Source: Streptomyces longisporoflavus | GTDB taxonomy: Bacteria > Actinomycetota > Actinomycetes > Streptomycetales > Streptomycetaceae | Length of the DNA: 64,000 nt | Direction: 5' to 3' | Assembly (NCBI RefSeq): GCF_014649775.1 | Contig: NZ_BMTR01000002.1 | Location: forward strand, 62,001-126,000 | Shown: positions 41,324 to 50,101 of the stretch, in pieces | Numbering within the stretch: the stretch's first letter is position 1 | How the letters are laid out: each line of letters begins with the position of its first letter | Notes under the pieces: model-generated | Database searches by the model: none | The model's input: the letters and a program-made list of their open reading frames with translations, nothing else | What the model was told of the DNA's origin: nothing | Position numbers and translations under genes: made by a program

Positions 41324-42703
41324 TCAGTCCCGGTGTGCCGCGATCAGTTGCCGGTACCAGTGGTAGCTGTCCTTGGGGATGCGCTGCTGGCTGTCGTAGT
41401 CGACGCGTACGATCCCGAACCGCTTGGCGTAGCCCAGCGCCCACTCGAAGTTGTCGAGAAGTGACCAGAGGTAGTAGCCGCGCACGTCGACGCCCGCGTC
41501 CATGGCGGCCCGCAGAGCGCTCAGGTGACTGTGCAGGTAGGCGGTGCGGTCCTGGTCGTGGACGGCGCCGTCCGGGGCGACCACGTCGTGCTCGGCCGTG
41601 CCGTTCTCGGTGATGTGGATCGGCGGCAGGGCATCGCCGTAGGTGTCCTTCAGGGCTGTCAGCAGGTCGGTGAAGGACTCGGGCACCACGGGCCAGTTCA
41701 TTGCCGTGCGCCGTACGTCGGGGTAGCCGGTCTCCTGGTAGCGGTTGTCCGTGGCGACGCGTCGGGCGGGGTCGGGCTCGCGGTAGTGCGCGTCGGCGAC
41801 CATGATCGGCCGGTAGTAGTTGACTCCGAGGAAGTCCAGCGGCTGACTGATGAGGTCGAGGTCGCCGTCGCGGCGGAAGTCCTGCCGGGTGATCAGCTCG
41901 CCCCAGGTGTCCTGTTCGCTCGCCGGGTAGCGGCCGGCGAGGAGCGGCTCCGTCCACACCAGGTTGTGCTGGGTGTCGGCGCGCAGCACGGCGGCGCGGT
42001 CGGCGGGTGTGTCGGTGGCGGGGACGTTGCGGTCGAGGTTGAGGGTGATGCCGGCCTCCCGCACGCCCGCCGCGCGCAGCGCCCGCATCGCCAGGCCGTG
42101 GCCGACGAGCAGGTGGTGCGCGGCGGCCAGGGCCGGGGTGCCCTCCCTGGCGCCGGGCGCGTGGCGGCCGACGGAGTAGCCCAGGAACGCGCTGCACCAC
42201 GGCTCGTTGAGGGTGATCCAGCGGGGTACGCGGTCGGCGAGGTGCCCGGCGACGATCTCGGCGTACTCGCCGAAGCGTTCGGCGGTCTCGCGCACGCGCC
42301 AGCCGCCCTCGTCTTCCAGGGCTTGGGGCAGGTCCCAGTGGTAGAGGGTGGCGGCCGGTTCGATGCCGGCTTCGAGGAGTTCGTCGACGAGCCGCGAGTA
42401 GAAGTCCAGGCCCTTGGGGTTGGCGGGTCCTGATCCGGTGGGCTGGATGCGGGGCCAGGCGATGGAGAAGCGGTAGGAGTCGACGCCCAGGTCGCGCAGG
42501 AGGGCCACGTCCTCGGGGTAGCGGTGGTAGTGGTCGCAGGCCACGTCGCCGGTGTGGCCGCCGTCGACGCGGCCCGGGGTGTGGCTGTAGGTGTCCCAGA
42601 TGGAGGGGCCGCGGCCGTCCTCGTGTACGGCGCCCTCGATCTGGTACGAGGCGGTGGCCGCGCCGAAGACGAAGCCGGGTGGGAAGTGGGGCAGGTCGCT
42701 CAT
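41324..42703 (-). CDS. GH1 beta-glucosidase
   Basis: 459 residues, cytoplasmic, full GH1 length. The acid/base glutamate is in [12 protein letters not shown] and the nucleophile in [12 protein letters not shown]. The N-terminus [19 protein letters not shown] is the family signature. It removes terminal beta-glucose from cellobiose and other oligosaccharides. It is the last gene of an operon with two ABC permeases and a binding protein (7-bp gap to the permease), so it acts on the imported sugar. With the divergent alpha-xylosidase it could finish isoprimeverose or xyloglucan fragments. Confidence 0.93.
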   Translation of the reverse strand: MSDLPHFPPGFVFGAATASYQIEGAVHEDGRGPSIWDTYSHTPGRVDGGHTGDVACDHYHRYPEDVALLRDLGVDSYRFSIAWPRIQPTGSGPANPKGLDFYSRLVDELLEAGIEPAATLYHWDLPQALEDEGGWRVRETAERFGEYAEIVAGHLADRVPRWITLNEPWCSAFLGYSVGRHAPGAREGTPALAAAHHLLVGHGLAMRALRAAGVREAGITLNLDRNVPATDTPADRAAVLRADTQHNLVWTEPLLAGRYPASEQDTWGELITRQDFRRDGDLDLISQPLDFLGVNYYRPIMVADAHYREPDPARRVATDNRYQETGYPDVRRTAMNWPVVPESFTDLLTALKDTYGDALPPIHITENGTAEHDVVAPDGAVHDQDRTAYLHSHLSALRAAMDAGVDVRGYYLWSLLDNFEWALGYAKRFGIVRVDYDSQQRIPKDSYHWYRQLIAAHRD

Positions 42704-42710
42704 GATGGCC

Positions 42711-43583
42711 TTACTTGACGGATCCGCCGGTGATGCCGGCTGCGATGTATTTCTGGGCGAGAACGAGCAGCACCGCGGCCGGGATCGCGGACAGGACGGA
42801 TGCGGCCATGACGGAGCCCCAGTCGCCGACGTGCGCGCCGATGTACTGGTAGATGCCGAGGGTGACCGGCTTGACGTCGTCGGTGGTGTTCAGCGTGAGC
42901 GCGAACATGAAGTCGCTCCACGCGTACAGGAAGGAGAACAGGCCTGCGGTGATCAGGCAGTTGCGGCTCATCGGGAGCACGACCTGCACGAAGGTGCGCA
43001 GCCTGCCGGCGCCGTCGACCTCGGCCGCCTCGATGACCTCGGTGGGGATGGCCACCATGAAGGAGCGCATGAGGACGATGGCGAAGGGGATGCCCAGTGA
43101 GGCGTCGGCGAGCATGAGGCCGAAGTAGGAGTTGACCAGGCCGAGATCGACGTAGGCGCTGTAGAGCGCGTTGGCGATGACGATGCCCGGCACCATCTGG
43201 GTGATGAGGGTGCCGAAGACGATGGTGCGGGTGCCGCGGAGCTTGAACTGGGCGAGCCCGTAGGCGGCGGGCGCGGCTATCGCCAGGCAGATGACGACGG
43301 CGCCGAACGCGACGGCGAGCGAGGTCAGCAGGTGGCCGCCCTGCTCGCGGATGGCGGAGGTGAAGCCGGACAGGTCCACCTCGTGGGGCACGGGCGCGAC
43401 TTCGAGCAGGCCGGATTCGGGTTGCAGGGCCGTGTTGAGCATCCAGTAGAGCGGGAAAAGCATCACGCACAGGATCAGGACGCCGGCGACGGTGGCGCCC
43501 CAGCGGCGCTTGGCCGGGGTGGCAGGGCGCGGGCCGGCGGGTGCCGGAGTCGCGGGTGCCGGGGCGGCGGTGGTGGTCGACAT
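42711..43583 (-). CDS. Carbohydrate ABC transporter permease (MalG/CebG type)
   Basis: 290 residues, six helices. The EAA loop that contacts the ATPase is present ([20 protein letters not shown] near residue 187), as in MalG-type inner-membrane proteins, and the C-terminus ends [15 protein letters not shown], the common 'R.f..Gl..GavK' ending. The ATG is preferred to a GTG 9 bp earlier because GAGGGG is then properly spaced (11 nt against 2). It works with the second permease and the lipoprotein. No ATPase is encoded; streptomycetes use the shared MsiK for such systems. Confidence 0.9.
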   Translation of the reverse strand: MSTTTAAPAPATPAPAGPRPATPAKRRWGATVAGVLILCVMLFPLYWMLNTALQPESGLLEVAPVPHEVDLSGFTSAIREQGGHLLTSLAVAFGAVVICLAIAAPAAYGLAQFKLRGTRTIVFGTLITQMVPGIVIANALYSAYVDLGLVNSYFGLMLADASLGIPFAIVLMRSFMVAIPTEVIEAAEVDGAGRLRTFVQVVLPMSRNCLITAGLFSFLYAWSDFMFALTLNTTDDVKPVTLGIYQYIGAHVGDWGSVMAASVLSAIPAAVLLVLAQKYIAAGITGGSVK

Positions 43584-43588
43584 GGCGG

Positions 43589-44548
43589 TCACTTCCCCTC
43601 GGAGCGGTTGGCCCGCAGGTAGAACACCGCGAATACGGCGGAGATCAGGATCAGGACGTTGCCGACGACGGCGCCCGCGCCGAAGTCCAGCTGCACGAAG
43701 GAGTTCTGGTAGGTCAGGGTGCCCAGGGTCTGGGTGGCGTCGGCCGGGCCGCCGTCGGTCAGGGCCAGGATCAGGTCGAGGATCTTTACCGTCGACATGA
43801 AGCCGAGGACCAGCACGACCGTGATGACCGGCTTGAGCAGCGGCAGCGTGATCGAGCGGAAGGTGCGCCAGGCGGACGCGCCGTCCAGGGACGCGGCCTC
43901 GTACAGCTCCTTGGGGATCTCCTGGAGGCCGCCGTAGAGGATCACCATGTTGAAGGGGATGCCGATCCAGATGTTCACCAGGATCACGGAGAACAGAGCC
44001 ATGCCGGGGCTGGTCAGCCAGGGGGTGGCCCCGTCCATGCCGAGGGTGTCAAGGAAGGTGTTCAGGACGCCGGTGTCCTGGTCCAGGATGCGACGCCACA
44101 CGATGCCGGAGACGACCATCGGCACGAGCCAGGGCAGCAGGATCAGGGAGCGCAGGATGCCGTTGAGGGGGAACTTCTTGGTGAAGAAGACCGCGAGGGC
44201 GAGGCCGATGCCGAACTGGCCGATCAGGGAGCCGACGGTGAAGGCGATGGTGTGCCACAGCGCCTTGCCGAACAGGTCGTCCTGGAAGACCTTGCTCCAG
44301 TTGTCGGTGCCGTTGAAGGGGGCCTTGCCGTCGAAGAACGTGGAGGGCGAGTAGTCCTGGAAGCTCATCAGGACGTTGCGCACGAGCGGGTAGCCGAAGA
44401 ACAGCACCATGAAGACGACCGCGGGGGCGATGAAGCCCCACTGGGAGAGTCTGCGGCGGCGCCGGGCGCGTGCCGGGTCGGGCTTCTTGACGGCGGGGGC
44501 GGGCTGCCGGGTGTCCGGCGCGGTGGCGGAGGCTGTGGTGGCCGACAT
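43589..44548 (-). CDS. Carbohydrate ABC transporter permease (MalF/CebF type)
   Basis: 319 residues, six helices after a basic N-terminal tail. FIAPAVVFMVLFFGYPLVRN marks the first helix and ELYEAASLDGASAWRTFRSI is the EAA loop. It ends VFAVFYLRANRSEGK. The ATG (MSATTASA) begins 10 bp after the binding-protein stop and is preferred over a longer open frame. It forms the membrane channel together with the MalG-type permease downstream, 5 bp apart. Confidence 0.9.
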   Translation of the reverse strand: MSATTASATAPDTRQPAPAVKKPDPARARRRRRLSQWGFIAPAVVFMVLFFGYPLVRNVLMSFQDYSPSTFFDGKAPFNGTDNWSKVFQDDLFGKALWHTIAFTVGSLIGQFGIGLALAVFFTKKFPLNGILRSLILLPWLVPMVVSGIVWRRILDQDTGVLNTFLDTLGMDGATPWLTSPGMALFSVILVNIWIGIPFNMVILYGGLQEIPKELYEAASLDGASAWRTFRSITLPLLKPVITVVLVLGFMSTVKILDLILALTDGGPADATQTLGTLTYQNSFVQLDFGAGAVVGNVLILISAVFAVFYLRANRSEGK

Positions 44549-44558
44549 GTTCGTAACC

Positions 44559-45824
44559 TCAGTTCCCGCTCGTGGCGCGCTGCTGGGCGCGCTGGAGCGC
44601 GGCCTCGCTGGACTGCCCGGTGAGGGCTGACTGGAAGGCGCTCTGCAGGGCGAGCGACACGGACGACCAGCGCGCGCCGACCTTGGCGGTGCGCGAGCGC
44701 GCGGTGGCCACCTGGTCGGCCAGGGCGTCGAGTTCGGGCACTTCCTTGCGCCAGAGGTCGGCGGCCTTCTCGTTGGCCGGGACCATCCAGCTGTTGCGTG
44801 CGTAGGAGATCTGCTCCTTCTCGCTGGACATGCACCGGATGATCTTCGCGGCGGTCTTCTCGCGCCGCGTGTCACCGGTGTTGGGCACCGTCAGGATGGC
44901 GCCGCCCAGCGGGCCGACCGACTTGTCACCGGTCTCGGGGACGGGTATCCGGGCGATGCCCCAGTCCAGGCTCTTCTTGGTGTTGAGCGTCTCGACCTGC
45001 CACGGACCGTTGATCATCATTGCCGCGTTGCCCGCCATGAACTGGTCGTTGACGTCGGCCTGCGTCCAGTTGACCGTCGACTTGGACAGCGAACCGTCCT
45101 TGATCAGGCCCTTCCAGTAGTCGAGCGCCTCGGCGACCTGTTTGCTCCCGAGGTTCGACTCGTCACCGCCGTTGGACCACATGAACGGTGTGAACTGGAA
45201 GACGCCGTCCTCCGCGCCGCCCGCGCTCAGGGCGATGCCGTACTGCCTCGCTCTGGTGAGCTCCTTGGCGGTCCGGCGCATCTCGTCCCACGTGGTGGGC
45301 ACGTCAAGACCGGCCTTCTTCAGGATGTCCTTGTTGTAGAAGAGGGCCAGGGTGTTCACCGTGCGCGCCGCCCCGTAGTACGTGCCCTTGTAGGAGCCGA
45401 AGTCGACGATGCCCTGCGGGATGTCCCGGGTGGACAGGCCCAGGGTGCGCAGGTCGGTGAGGCCGCCGGCCTCGGCGAACGTCGGCATTTCGGAGGCGTC
45501 GAACTGGATGACGTCCGGCAGTGACTTCGAGGACGCCATGCGCAGGGACTTCGTCATCACCTGCGCGGCCGGCACGCTCTGCTGCTCGATGGTGATGCCG
45601 AGCTGCTTGCTGCAACGGGCCAGGGTGGCGGCGTCCCAGCTGTGATACGAGTCGTCGGTCGACGAGTTGAGGACGGTGTACACGTCGTCGTCGCGTTGCT
45701 GGCCGCAGCCGGCGAGTGCCGCGGTGGCCACGAGTGCGAAGACGACAGTGAGCGGGACCGTCGCCCGCCGGCCGGCACCGCGGCGCCCGAGGAGCGCCCC
45801 GTCCGGTGTGTGTGCTGCTGTCAC
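44559..45824 (-). CDS. Sugar-binding lipoprotein of an ABC transporter
   Basis: 421 residues. The lipobox is ATAALAGC, so the mature protein starts at that cysteine and is anchored outside the membrane. It is a family 1 solute-binding protein (QFDASEMPTFAEAGGLTDLR, NTLALFYNKDILKKAGLDVP, GPWQVETLNTKKSLDWGI). GTG start chosen near the signal peptide; a TTG 42 bp upstream is possible. The sugar is inferred to be a xyloglucan or cello-oligosaccharide from the GH1 and GH31 neighbours. It is the first structural gene of the operon, transcribed from the operator region shared with the alpha-xylosidase. Confidence 0.88.
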   Translation of the reverse strand: MTAAHTPDGALLGRRGAGRRATVPLTVVFALVATAALAGCGQQRDDDVYTVLNSSTDDSYHSWDAATLARCSKQLGITIEQQSVPAAQVMTKSLRMASSKSLPDVIQFDASEMPTFAEAGGLTDLRTLGLSTRDIPQGIVDFGSYKGTYYGAARTVNTLALFYNKDILKKAGLDVPTTWDEMRRTAKELTRARQYGIALSAGGAEDGVFQFTPFMWSNGGDESNLGSKQVAEALDYWKGLIKDGSLSKSTVNWTQADVNDQFMAGNAAMMINGPWQVETLNTKKSLDWGIARIPVPETGDKSVGPLGGAILTVPNTGDTRREKTAAKIIRCMSSEKEQISYARNSWMVPANEKAADLWRKEVPELDALADQVATARSRTAKVGARWSSVSLALQSAFQSALTGQSSEAALQRAQQRATSGN

Positions 45825-45968
45825 GGTGGTTGCCCTTGCCTGGGAGAGGTGGCCGGCCCGGCGCAACGCCCTTGGCCCGCCGGGGTGTTCGCAGATCCCG
45901 CCACGGCTCCGGCCGTCGCCGCGGGGACTCGATCGCAGGGTGCGCGGTGTGCGGTGCGTGTGCGCGGG

Positions 45969-46094
45969 TCAGCGCACGCCCGACAGGTGCTCCACGGCGG
46001 GCCCGTGTACGGGTGCGACGGGGGCGGGTTCGGGGGTGGCAGTGAAGCGGTCGAACATGGTGCGGCCCTTTGCTGCGAGTTTGTTTTCTGCCAT
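45969..46094 (-). CDS. Putative 41-residue leader peptide upstream of the binding-protein gene
   Basis: 41 residues starting MAENKLAAKGRTMFDRF and ending AVEHLSGVR. Codon use looks coding. There is no Shine-Dalgarno; a TATTAG -10-like hexamer lies about 5-10 nt before the ATG, and an operator (AAGCGCTT) is directly upstream, so it might be translated from a leaderless transcript. I do not recognise it. It could equally be chance; it overlaps nothing else. Confidence 0.4.
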   Translation of the reverse strand: MAENKLAAKGRTMFDRFTATPEPAPVAPVHGPAVEHLSGVR

Positions 46095-46106
46095 GACTAA
46101 TACGTC

Positions 46107-46120
46107 ATCAAGCGCTTCGA
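46107..46120. promoter_or_regulatory. LacI-type operator 1
   Basis: ATCAAGCGCTTCGA, with the palindromic core AAGCGCTT at 46110-46117. It is immediately upstream of the putative leader ORF and differs from the CebR box, so another LacI-family repressor is implied. Confidence 0.7.
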
Positions 46121-46182
46121 CGCTAGACCTCGGACTGAAGTTCACGCCGAGCAAAAGCGTTGTCACAGGCCGCAGTCGGCAA

Positions 46183-46196
46183 TCGAAGCGCTTCCG
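46183..46196. promoter_or_regulatory. LacI-type operator 2
   Basis: The perfect palindrome GAAGCGCTTC at 46185-46194. Its centre is 76 bp from operator 1, close to seven helical turns, so looping by one tetramer is possible. Confidence 0.72.
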
Positions 46197-46474
46197 CGAC
46201 AGCACCCGAAATCGCCCTTGCCCTTTTGTTTCCCGTGGGATCAAATGGTGACCGCAGCTACCTCTCCCGCAAGATCGCACGCCGGTCCAGGGGCTCCGTG
46301 GCGCCCACCGCGCCGCACCGTTGTCGGCTGGGACAGCCCGCCACCACGACCCCCGGCCCCTTCCCTCCCGTCCCCTCCCGCCCGACCGGCGGCACCGGCT
46401 GCCCCCAGCCCCCGAAGAGCCCTCCCCCGCTCCCGCGACCCGAACGGCCACCCCGCACCACCCCGAGGAAGATC

Positions 46475-48712
46475 ATGAAGTTCACCGACGGCTTCTGGCT
46501 CATGCGCGACGGGGTCCAGGCCTCGTACGCCACCGAGGTCCGCGGCGTCCGATCCGACGCCGACCGCTTCACCGCCCACGCCGCGATCAAGCGTGTCGAA
46601 CGCCGCGGCGACACCCTCAACTCCCCTCTGCTGACCGTCGACTGCTTCTCCCCCGCCGAGGGCGTCATCGGCGTCCGCACCACGCACCTGGCGGGCAAGC
46701 GGCGTCTCGGCCCGGACTTCGCTCTGCCGGGCACGGACACCGGAGTCGGCGCGGTGCGCCGGGACGGCGACCTGATCGAGCTGACCAGCGGCCCACTCAC
46801 CGTCCGTCTCGACACCGCCGCACCCTGGGAGTTGGCGTTCAGCGACGCCGACGGTCGCCCGGTGACCTCGGCGGGACGCAAGGGAACGGCCTTCTTCACC
46901 ACGGGCGACGGCGCGCACCACATGGCCGGACGGCTTGCGCTGGGAGTCGGCGAACAGGTCTACGGTCTGGGCGAACGCTTCACCCCGTTCGTGAAGAACG
47001 GCCAGGTCGTGGACATGTGGCAGGCCGACGGCGGCACGAGCAGCGAACAGGCATACAAGAACGTCCCGTTCAGCCTGCACCTCTCCCCCGCCGGCGCGTA
47101 CGGCGTGTTCGTCAACCACCCCGGCAAGGTGAGCTACGAGATCGGCTCGGAGTCGGTCGGGCACATGCAGTTCAGCGTCGAGGACCAGTCACTGGAGTAC
47201 TACGTCGTCGCGGGCCCGACGCCCAAGGAGGTGCTGCGCCGCTACACCGCGCTCACCGGCCGCCCCGCGCTGCCCCCGGCGTGGTCGTTCGGACTGTGGC
47301 TCACCACCTCCTTCACCACGCAGTACGACGAGGAGACGGTGACCTCCTTCGTCGACGGAATGGCCGAGCGTGACATCCCGCTCAGCGTCTTCCACTTCGA
47401 CTGCTTCTGGATGCGTGAGTACGAATGGTCCAACTTCACCTGGGATCCGGACGTCTTCCCCGACCCCGAGGGCATGCTGGCCCGCCTCAAGGAGCGGGGC
47501 CTGAAGATCTCCGTCTGGATCAACCCGTACATCGCCCAGAAGTCGGACCTGTTCGACGAGGCCGCCGCCGCGGGCTACCTGGTGAAGCGGCCGAACGGCG
47601 ACATCTGGCAGTGGGACCTGTGGCAGGCGGGCATGGCCCTGGTCGACTTCACCAATCCCGAGGCCGGCGCCTGGTTCAAGTCGAAGCTGAAAGTACTGCT
47701 CGACCAGGGCGTCGACTGCTTCAAGACCGACTTCGGCGAGCGCATCCCCACCGACGTGCGGTGGCACGACGGCTCCGACCCGGAGCGCATGCACAACTAC
47801 TACACGCACCTGTACAACCGCACCGTCTTCGAACTCCTGGAGAAGGAACGCGGCACGGGCGAAGCCGTCCTGTTCGCCCGCTCGGCGACGGCCGGCGGGC
47901 AGCAGTACCCGGTGCACTGGGGCGGCGACTGCTGGTCGTCGTTCGGCGCGATGGCCGAATCGCTGCGCGGCGGCCTGTCACTGTCGCTCTCGGGCTTCGG
48001 CTTCTGGTCGCACGACATCGGCGGCTTCGAGGGCACCCCCGACCCGGCCGTCTTCAAGCGCTGGCTCGCCTTCGGCCTGCTCTCCTCCCACAGCCGCCTG
48101 CACGGTTCGAGTTCCTATCGCGTGCCGTGGGAGTTCGGGGACGAAGCAGTCGACGTGGCACGGCTGTTCACGCGGCTCAAGCACCGCCTCATGCCCTACC
48201 TCTACGGCGCCGCGGCCGAAGCCCAGCAGGCCGGCGTACCGCTGATGCGGCCCATGCTCCTGGAATTCCCCGGGGACCCCACCGCCCGCGCCCTGGACCG
48301 GCAGTACATGCTCGGCCCCGACCTGCTCGTCGCCCCGGTCTTCACCGCCGACGGCGATGTCGAGTACTACCTGCCCGAGGGCACCTGGACCCACCTCTTG
48401 ACCGGCGAACACGTCCAGGGCCCCGCCTGGCGCCGCGAGACCCACGGCTTCGACAGCCTCCCCCTGTACGTCCGTCCGGGAGCGGTCCTCCCGCTCGGCT
48501 CCGACACCGGGCGCCCCGACGGGGACTGGCTGGAGGACCTCACCCTGCTCGTCACGCCCGACGCCCACCAGGTGACGGTGACCGTCCCCGACCACAGCGG
48601 CCGTCCCGCCGCCGTCTACGAGGTGACGCGCGACGCGACGGCCGGGGCGGCGACCGTCACCCCGTCGGCCGGACGCGAGGCTCCACGCACCGTGGGGTCG
48701 GTCGACTTGTAG
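46475..48712 (+). CDS. yicI: GH31 alpha-xylosidase (YicI type)
   Basis: 745 residues, cytoplasmic (no signal). The nucleophile segment CFKTDFGERIPTDV is almost identical to that of E. coli YicI. A DGSDPERMHNYY segment follows, and the acid/base aspartate is in HWGGDCWSSFGAM. The N-terminal beta-sandwich precedes the barrel (PPAWSFGLWLTTSFTTQYDE begins it). YicI releases alpha-xylose from isoprimeverose and xyloglucan fragments. GAGGA lies just before the ATG; a longer open frame upstream has no coding character. Divergent from the transporter operon with shared LacI-type operators. Confidence 0.9.
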   Translation: MKFTDGFWLMRDGVQASYATEVRGVRSDADRFTAHAAIKRVERRGDTLNSPLLTVDCFSPAEGVIGVRTTHLAGKRRLGPDFALPGTDTGVGAVRRDGDLIELTSGPLTVRLDTAAPWELAFSDADGRPVTSAGRKGTAFFTTGDGAHHMAGRLALGVGEQVYGLGERFTPFVKNGQVVDMWQADGGTSSEQAYKNVPFSLHLSPAGAYGVFVNHPGKVSYEIGSESVGHMQFSVEDQSLEYYVVAGPTPKEVLRRYTALTGRPALPPAWSFGLWLTTSFTTQYDEETVTSFVDGMAERDIPLSVFHFDCFWMREYEWSNFTWDPDVFPDPEGMLARLKERGLKISVWINPYIAQKSDLFDEAAAAGYLVKRPNGDIWQWDLWQAGMALVDFTNPEAGAWFKSKLKVLLDQGVDCFKTDFGERIPTDVRWHDGSDPERMHNYYTHLYNRTVFELLEKERGTGEAVLFARSATAGGQQYPVHWGGDCWSSFGAMAESLRGGLSLSLSGFGFWSHDIGGFEGTPDPAVFKRWLAFGLLSSHSRLHGSSSYRVPWEFGDEAVDVARLFTRLKHRLMPYLYGAAAEAQQAGVPLMRPMLLEFPGDPTARALDRQYMLGPDLLVAPVFTADGDVEYYLPEGTWTHLLTGEHVQGPAWRRETHGFDSLPLYVRPGAVLPLGSDTGRPDGDWLEDLTLLVTPDAHQVTVTVPDHSGRPAAVYEVTRDATAGAATVTPSAGREAPRTVGSVDL

Positions 48713-48743
48713 ATACCGGCCCCCTGAGCGGCGGCCCCGGTCA

Positions 48744-48764
48744 GGCGAGTTCGCGGGGCTCGCC
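48744..48764. terminator. Weak hairpin between alpha-xylosidase and next gene
   Basis: GGCGAG and CTCGCC pair across a 9-nt loop. Short stem without a T tract, so only a possible terminator. Confidence 0.35.
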
Positions 48765-48783
48765 GGCCGGGGCGATCAGTTGT

Positions 48784-48978
48784 TCAGTCCAGAACCAGGT
48801 CGCCGAAGCTGGTCATGGTGTCGACGTCGTGCTCGACGTGCGTGGACCCGGCGCTGACCGCCGAGCCCGACTCGTTGACGACGACGGCGTGATCGTCGTC
48901 GGCGGCGGCCACGCCGGAGGCGCCCAGGACGGCGAAGGCTGCCAGAGCAGTGGCGGTGAGAGCGGTACGCAAGCGCAT
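48784..48978 (-). CDS. Small secreted protein
   Basis: 64 residues: a clear Sec signal peptide (MRLRTALTATALAAFAVLGA with cleavage after VAAA) and a mature part of about 35 acidic residues (DDDHAVVVNESG to TSFGDLVLD). It recalls small secreted streptomycete peptides but lacks the chaplin repeat and has no cysteine. GAAAGGG lies 9 nt before the ATG. Role unknown; it may be a cell-surface peptide. Confidence 0.65.
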   Translation of the reverse strand: MRLRTALTATALAAFAVLGASGVAAADDDHAVVVNESGSAVSAGSTHVEHDVDTMTSFGDLVLD

Positions 48979-49209
48979 GAAGACGTGCCCTTTCGTGAGT
49001 GCGGGGCGGACGAGGAGCTGCCTCGCCCGCACAGGCCGTACGCGATCCCGCGGACCACGTCCGCCCGTGGGGAAAGTCGTACCGGCTCCGCGCGCCGCAC
49101 CGGCGCCCGCCTCGCGCTGCGTCACCCGCCAAGACCCATCAGTCGTATCGGAGAAACGTATCTGCAACCCTGATGCCGGTCATGACCCCGACTGCCCCGT
49201 CCTCTACTG

Positions 49210-49929
49210 CTACTGCCTGACGTACCGCCAGAGAACCTCGTCGCTCTCCCGGAGGGTGAACCCGCACCTTTGCAGCAGGTGATCGGCCCTGCGTCGGGGG
49301 ATGAGGCGAAAGCGCAGACGTTGGTGGGCGAGCAGCGTCTGCTGCCGCTTGATGAAGTAGTCCTTGGTGCCCCGGCCCTCTTCGTCGACCTCGACATCCT
49401 GGGCGTAGAGCAGCCCGCCGGGCAGGGCGCGTTCGTAGGGCCGGTGGGGTCCCTGGACGGCGAGCAGCAGCGATCCGCCGGGCTTGAGGGAGGCGGCGAC
49501 GTTGGCCAGGCCCCGGGCGTTGTCCTCCTCGTCCATCAGGTGACTGCTCAGCCAGGCCTCGCCCTGGTCCTGGATGATGAACCAGACACCGCCGACAGAG
49601 TATGCGGCGTCGAAGGAGGAAGAGGACAAGGAAGAGGACAGGGACATCTCCAGGACGTCCTCGTGCAGCAGCCGCGCTCGGTCGCCCAGTCTCCCGCGGG
49701 CCAGTTCCAGCATGCCGGCGGTGTGGTCGATGCCGGTGATCCGCAGCTGCGCGGGGCTCAGTTCCAGCAGCCGGTCGCAGACCAGGCCGGTACCCACCCC
49801 GAGTTCCAGCAGATCGGTACTGTCGCCGACGCGGGCCAAGAGCGCACGCGCGTAGGCGTCGTAGTCGTAGTAGCCCGAAGTCATGACGAGGTCGTAGTAA
49901 CGCGACAGATCGGCGTAGGAGTCCGGCAC
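49210..49929 (-). CDS. Class I SAM-dependent methyltransferase
   Basis: 239 residues, Rossmann-like methyltransferase: motif I LLELGVGTGLVCDRL near residues 40-54, acidic motif II ITGIDHTAGMLELA, and motif IV region VASLKPGGSLLLAVQ. A Ser-rich insertion (SLSSSLSSSS) coded by a short CTCTTC-type repeat sits in the middle. The substrate is unknown. GTG start is a guess; a TTG 36 bp upstream is possible, and no Shine-Dalgarno is seen at either. Divergent from the amino-acid permease. Confidence 0.8.
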   Translation of the reverse strand: MPDSYADLSRYYDLVMTSGYYDYDAYARALLARVGDSTDLLELGVGTGLVCDRLLELSPAQLRITGIDHTAGMLELARGRLGDRARLLHEDVLEMSLSSSLSSSSFDAAYSVGGVWFIIQDQGEAWLSSHLMDEEDNARGLANVAASLKPGGSLLLAVQGPHRPYERALPGGLLYAQDVEVDEEGRGTKDYFIKRQQTLLAHQRLRFRLIPRRRADHLLQRCGFTLRESDEVLWRYVRQ

Positions 49930-50023
49930 GTGCGGGACCGTAGCGGCACGCGGCCCCGCAGGCAATGCCGCACCCGGCGGCCGGGGGGTGTTGCCGCTCG
50001 GGGCGGGTGTCGGGCGATGATGT

Positions 50024-50064
50024 CATGGGCGCGGTCGGCCGGTCGTTCGCCGACCGCGCCCATG
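50024..50064. promoter_or_regulatory. 16-bp perfect inverted repeat upstream of the permease
   Basis: CATGGGCGCGGTCGGC (50024-50039) and its exact complement (50049-50064), with a 9-nt loop, 37 bp before the permease start. It could be an mRNA hairpin, an attenuator or a protein-binding site. Confidence 0.6.
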
Positions 50065-50101
50065 TCACGTACGCCGGACTCGGACAGCAGAGCGTGGACT
50101 C

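Larger units (their letters stand above)
45825..46474. promoter_or_regulatory. Divergent control region of the sugar-uptake and alpha-xylosidase genes
   Basis: 650 bp without a large gene. It contains two LacI-type operators, a possible 41-codon leader ORF on the minus strand and the GC-rich 5' region of the GH31 gene, which stays open in several frames but lacks coding character before the ATG at 46475. Confidence 0.6.

Noticed and set aside
41324..45824. Calling the transporter operon cebEFG-bglC
   Set aside because: Gene order is similar, but the operators are not CebR boxes and the divergent gene is an alpha-xylosidase, so a xyloglucan-type substrate fits better. No symbol was assigned.
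46160..46474. Upstream extension of the GH31 protein
   Set aside because: The frame stays open, but the segment is Pro/Arg-rich without family similarity and covers an operator; the ATG at 46475 has a proper ribosome-binding site.
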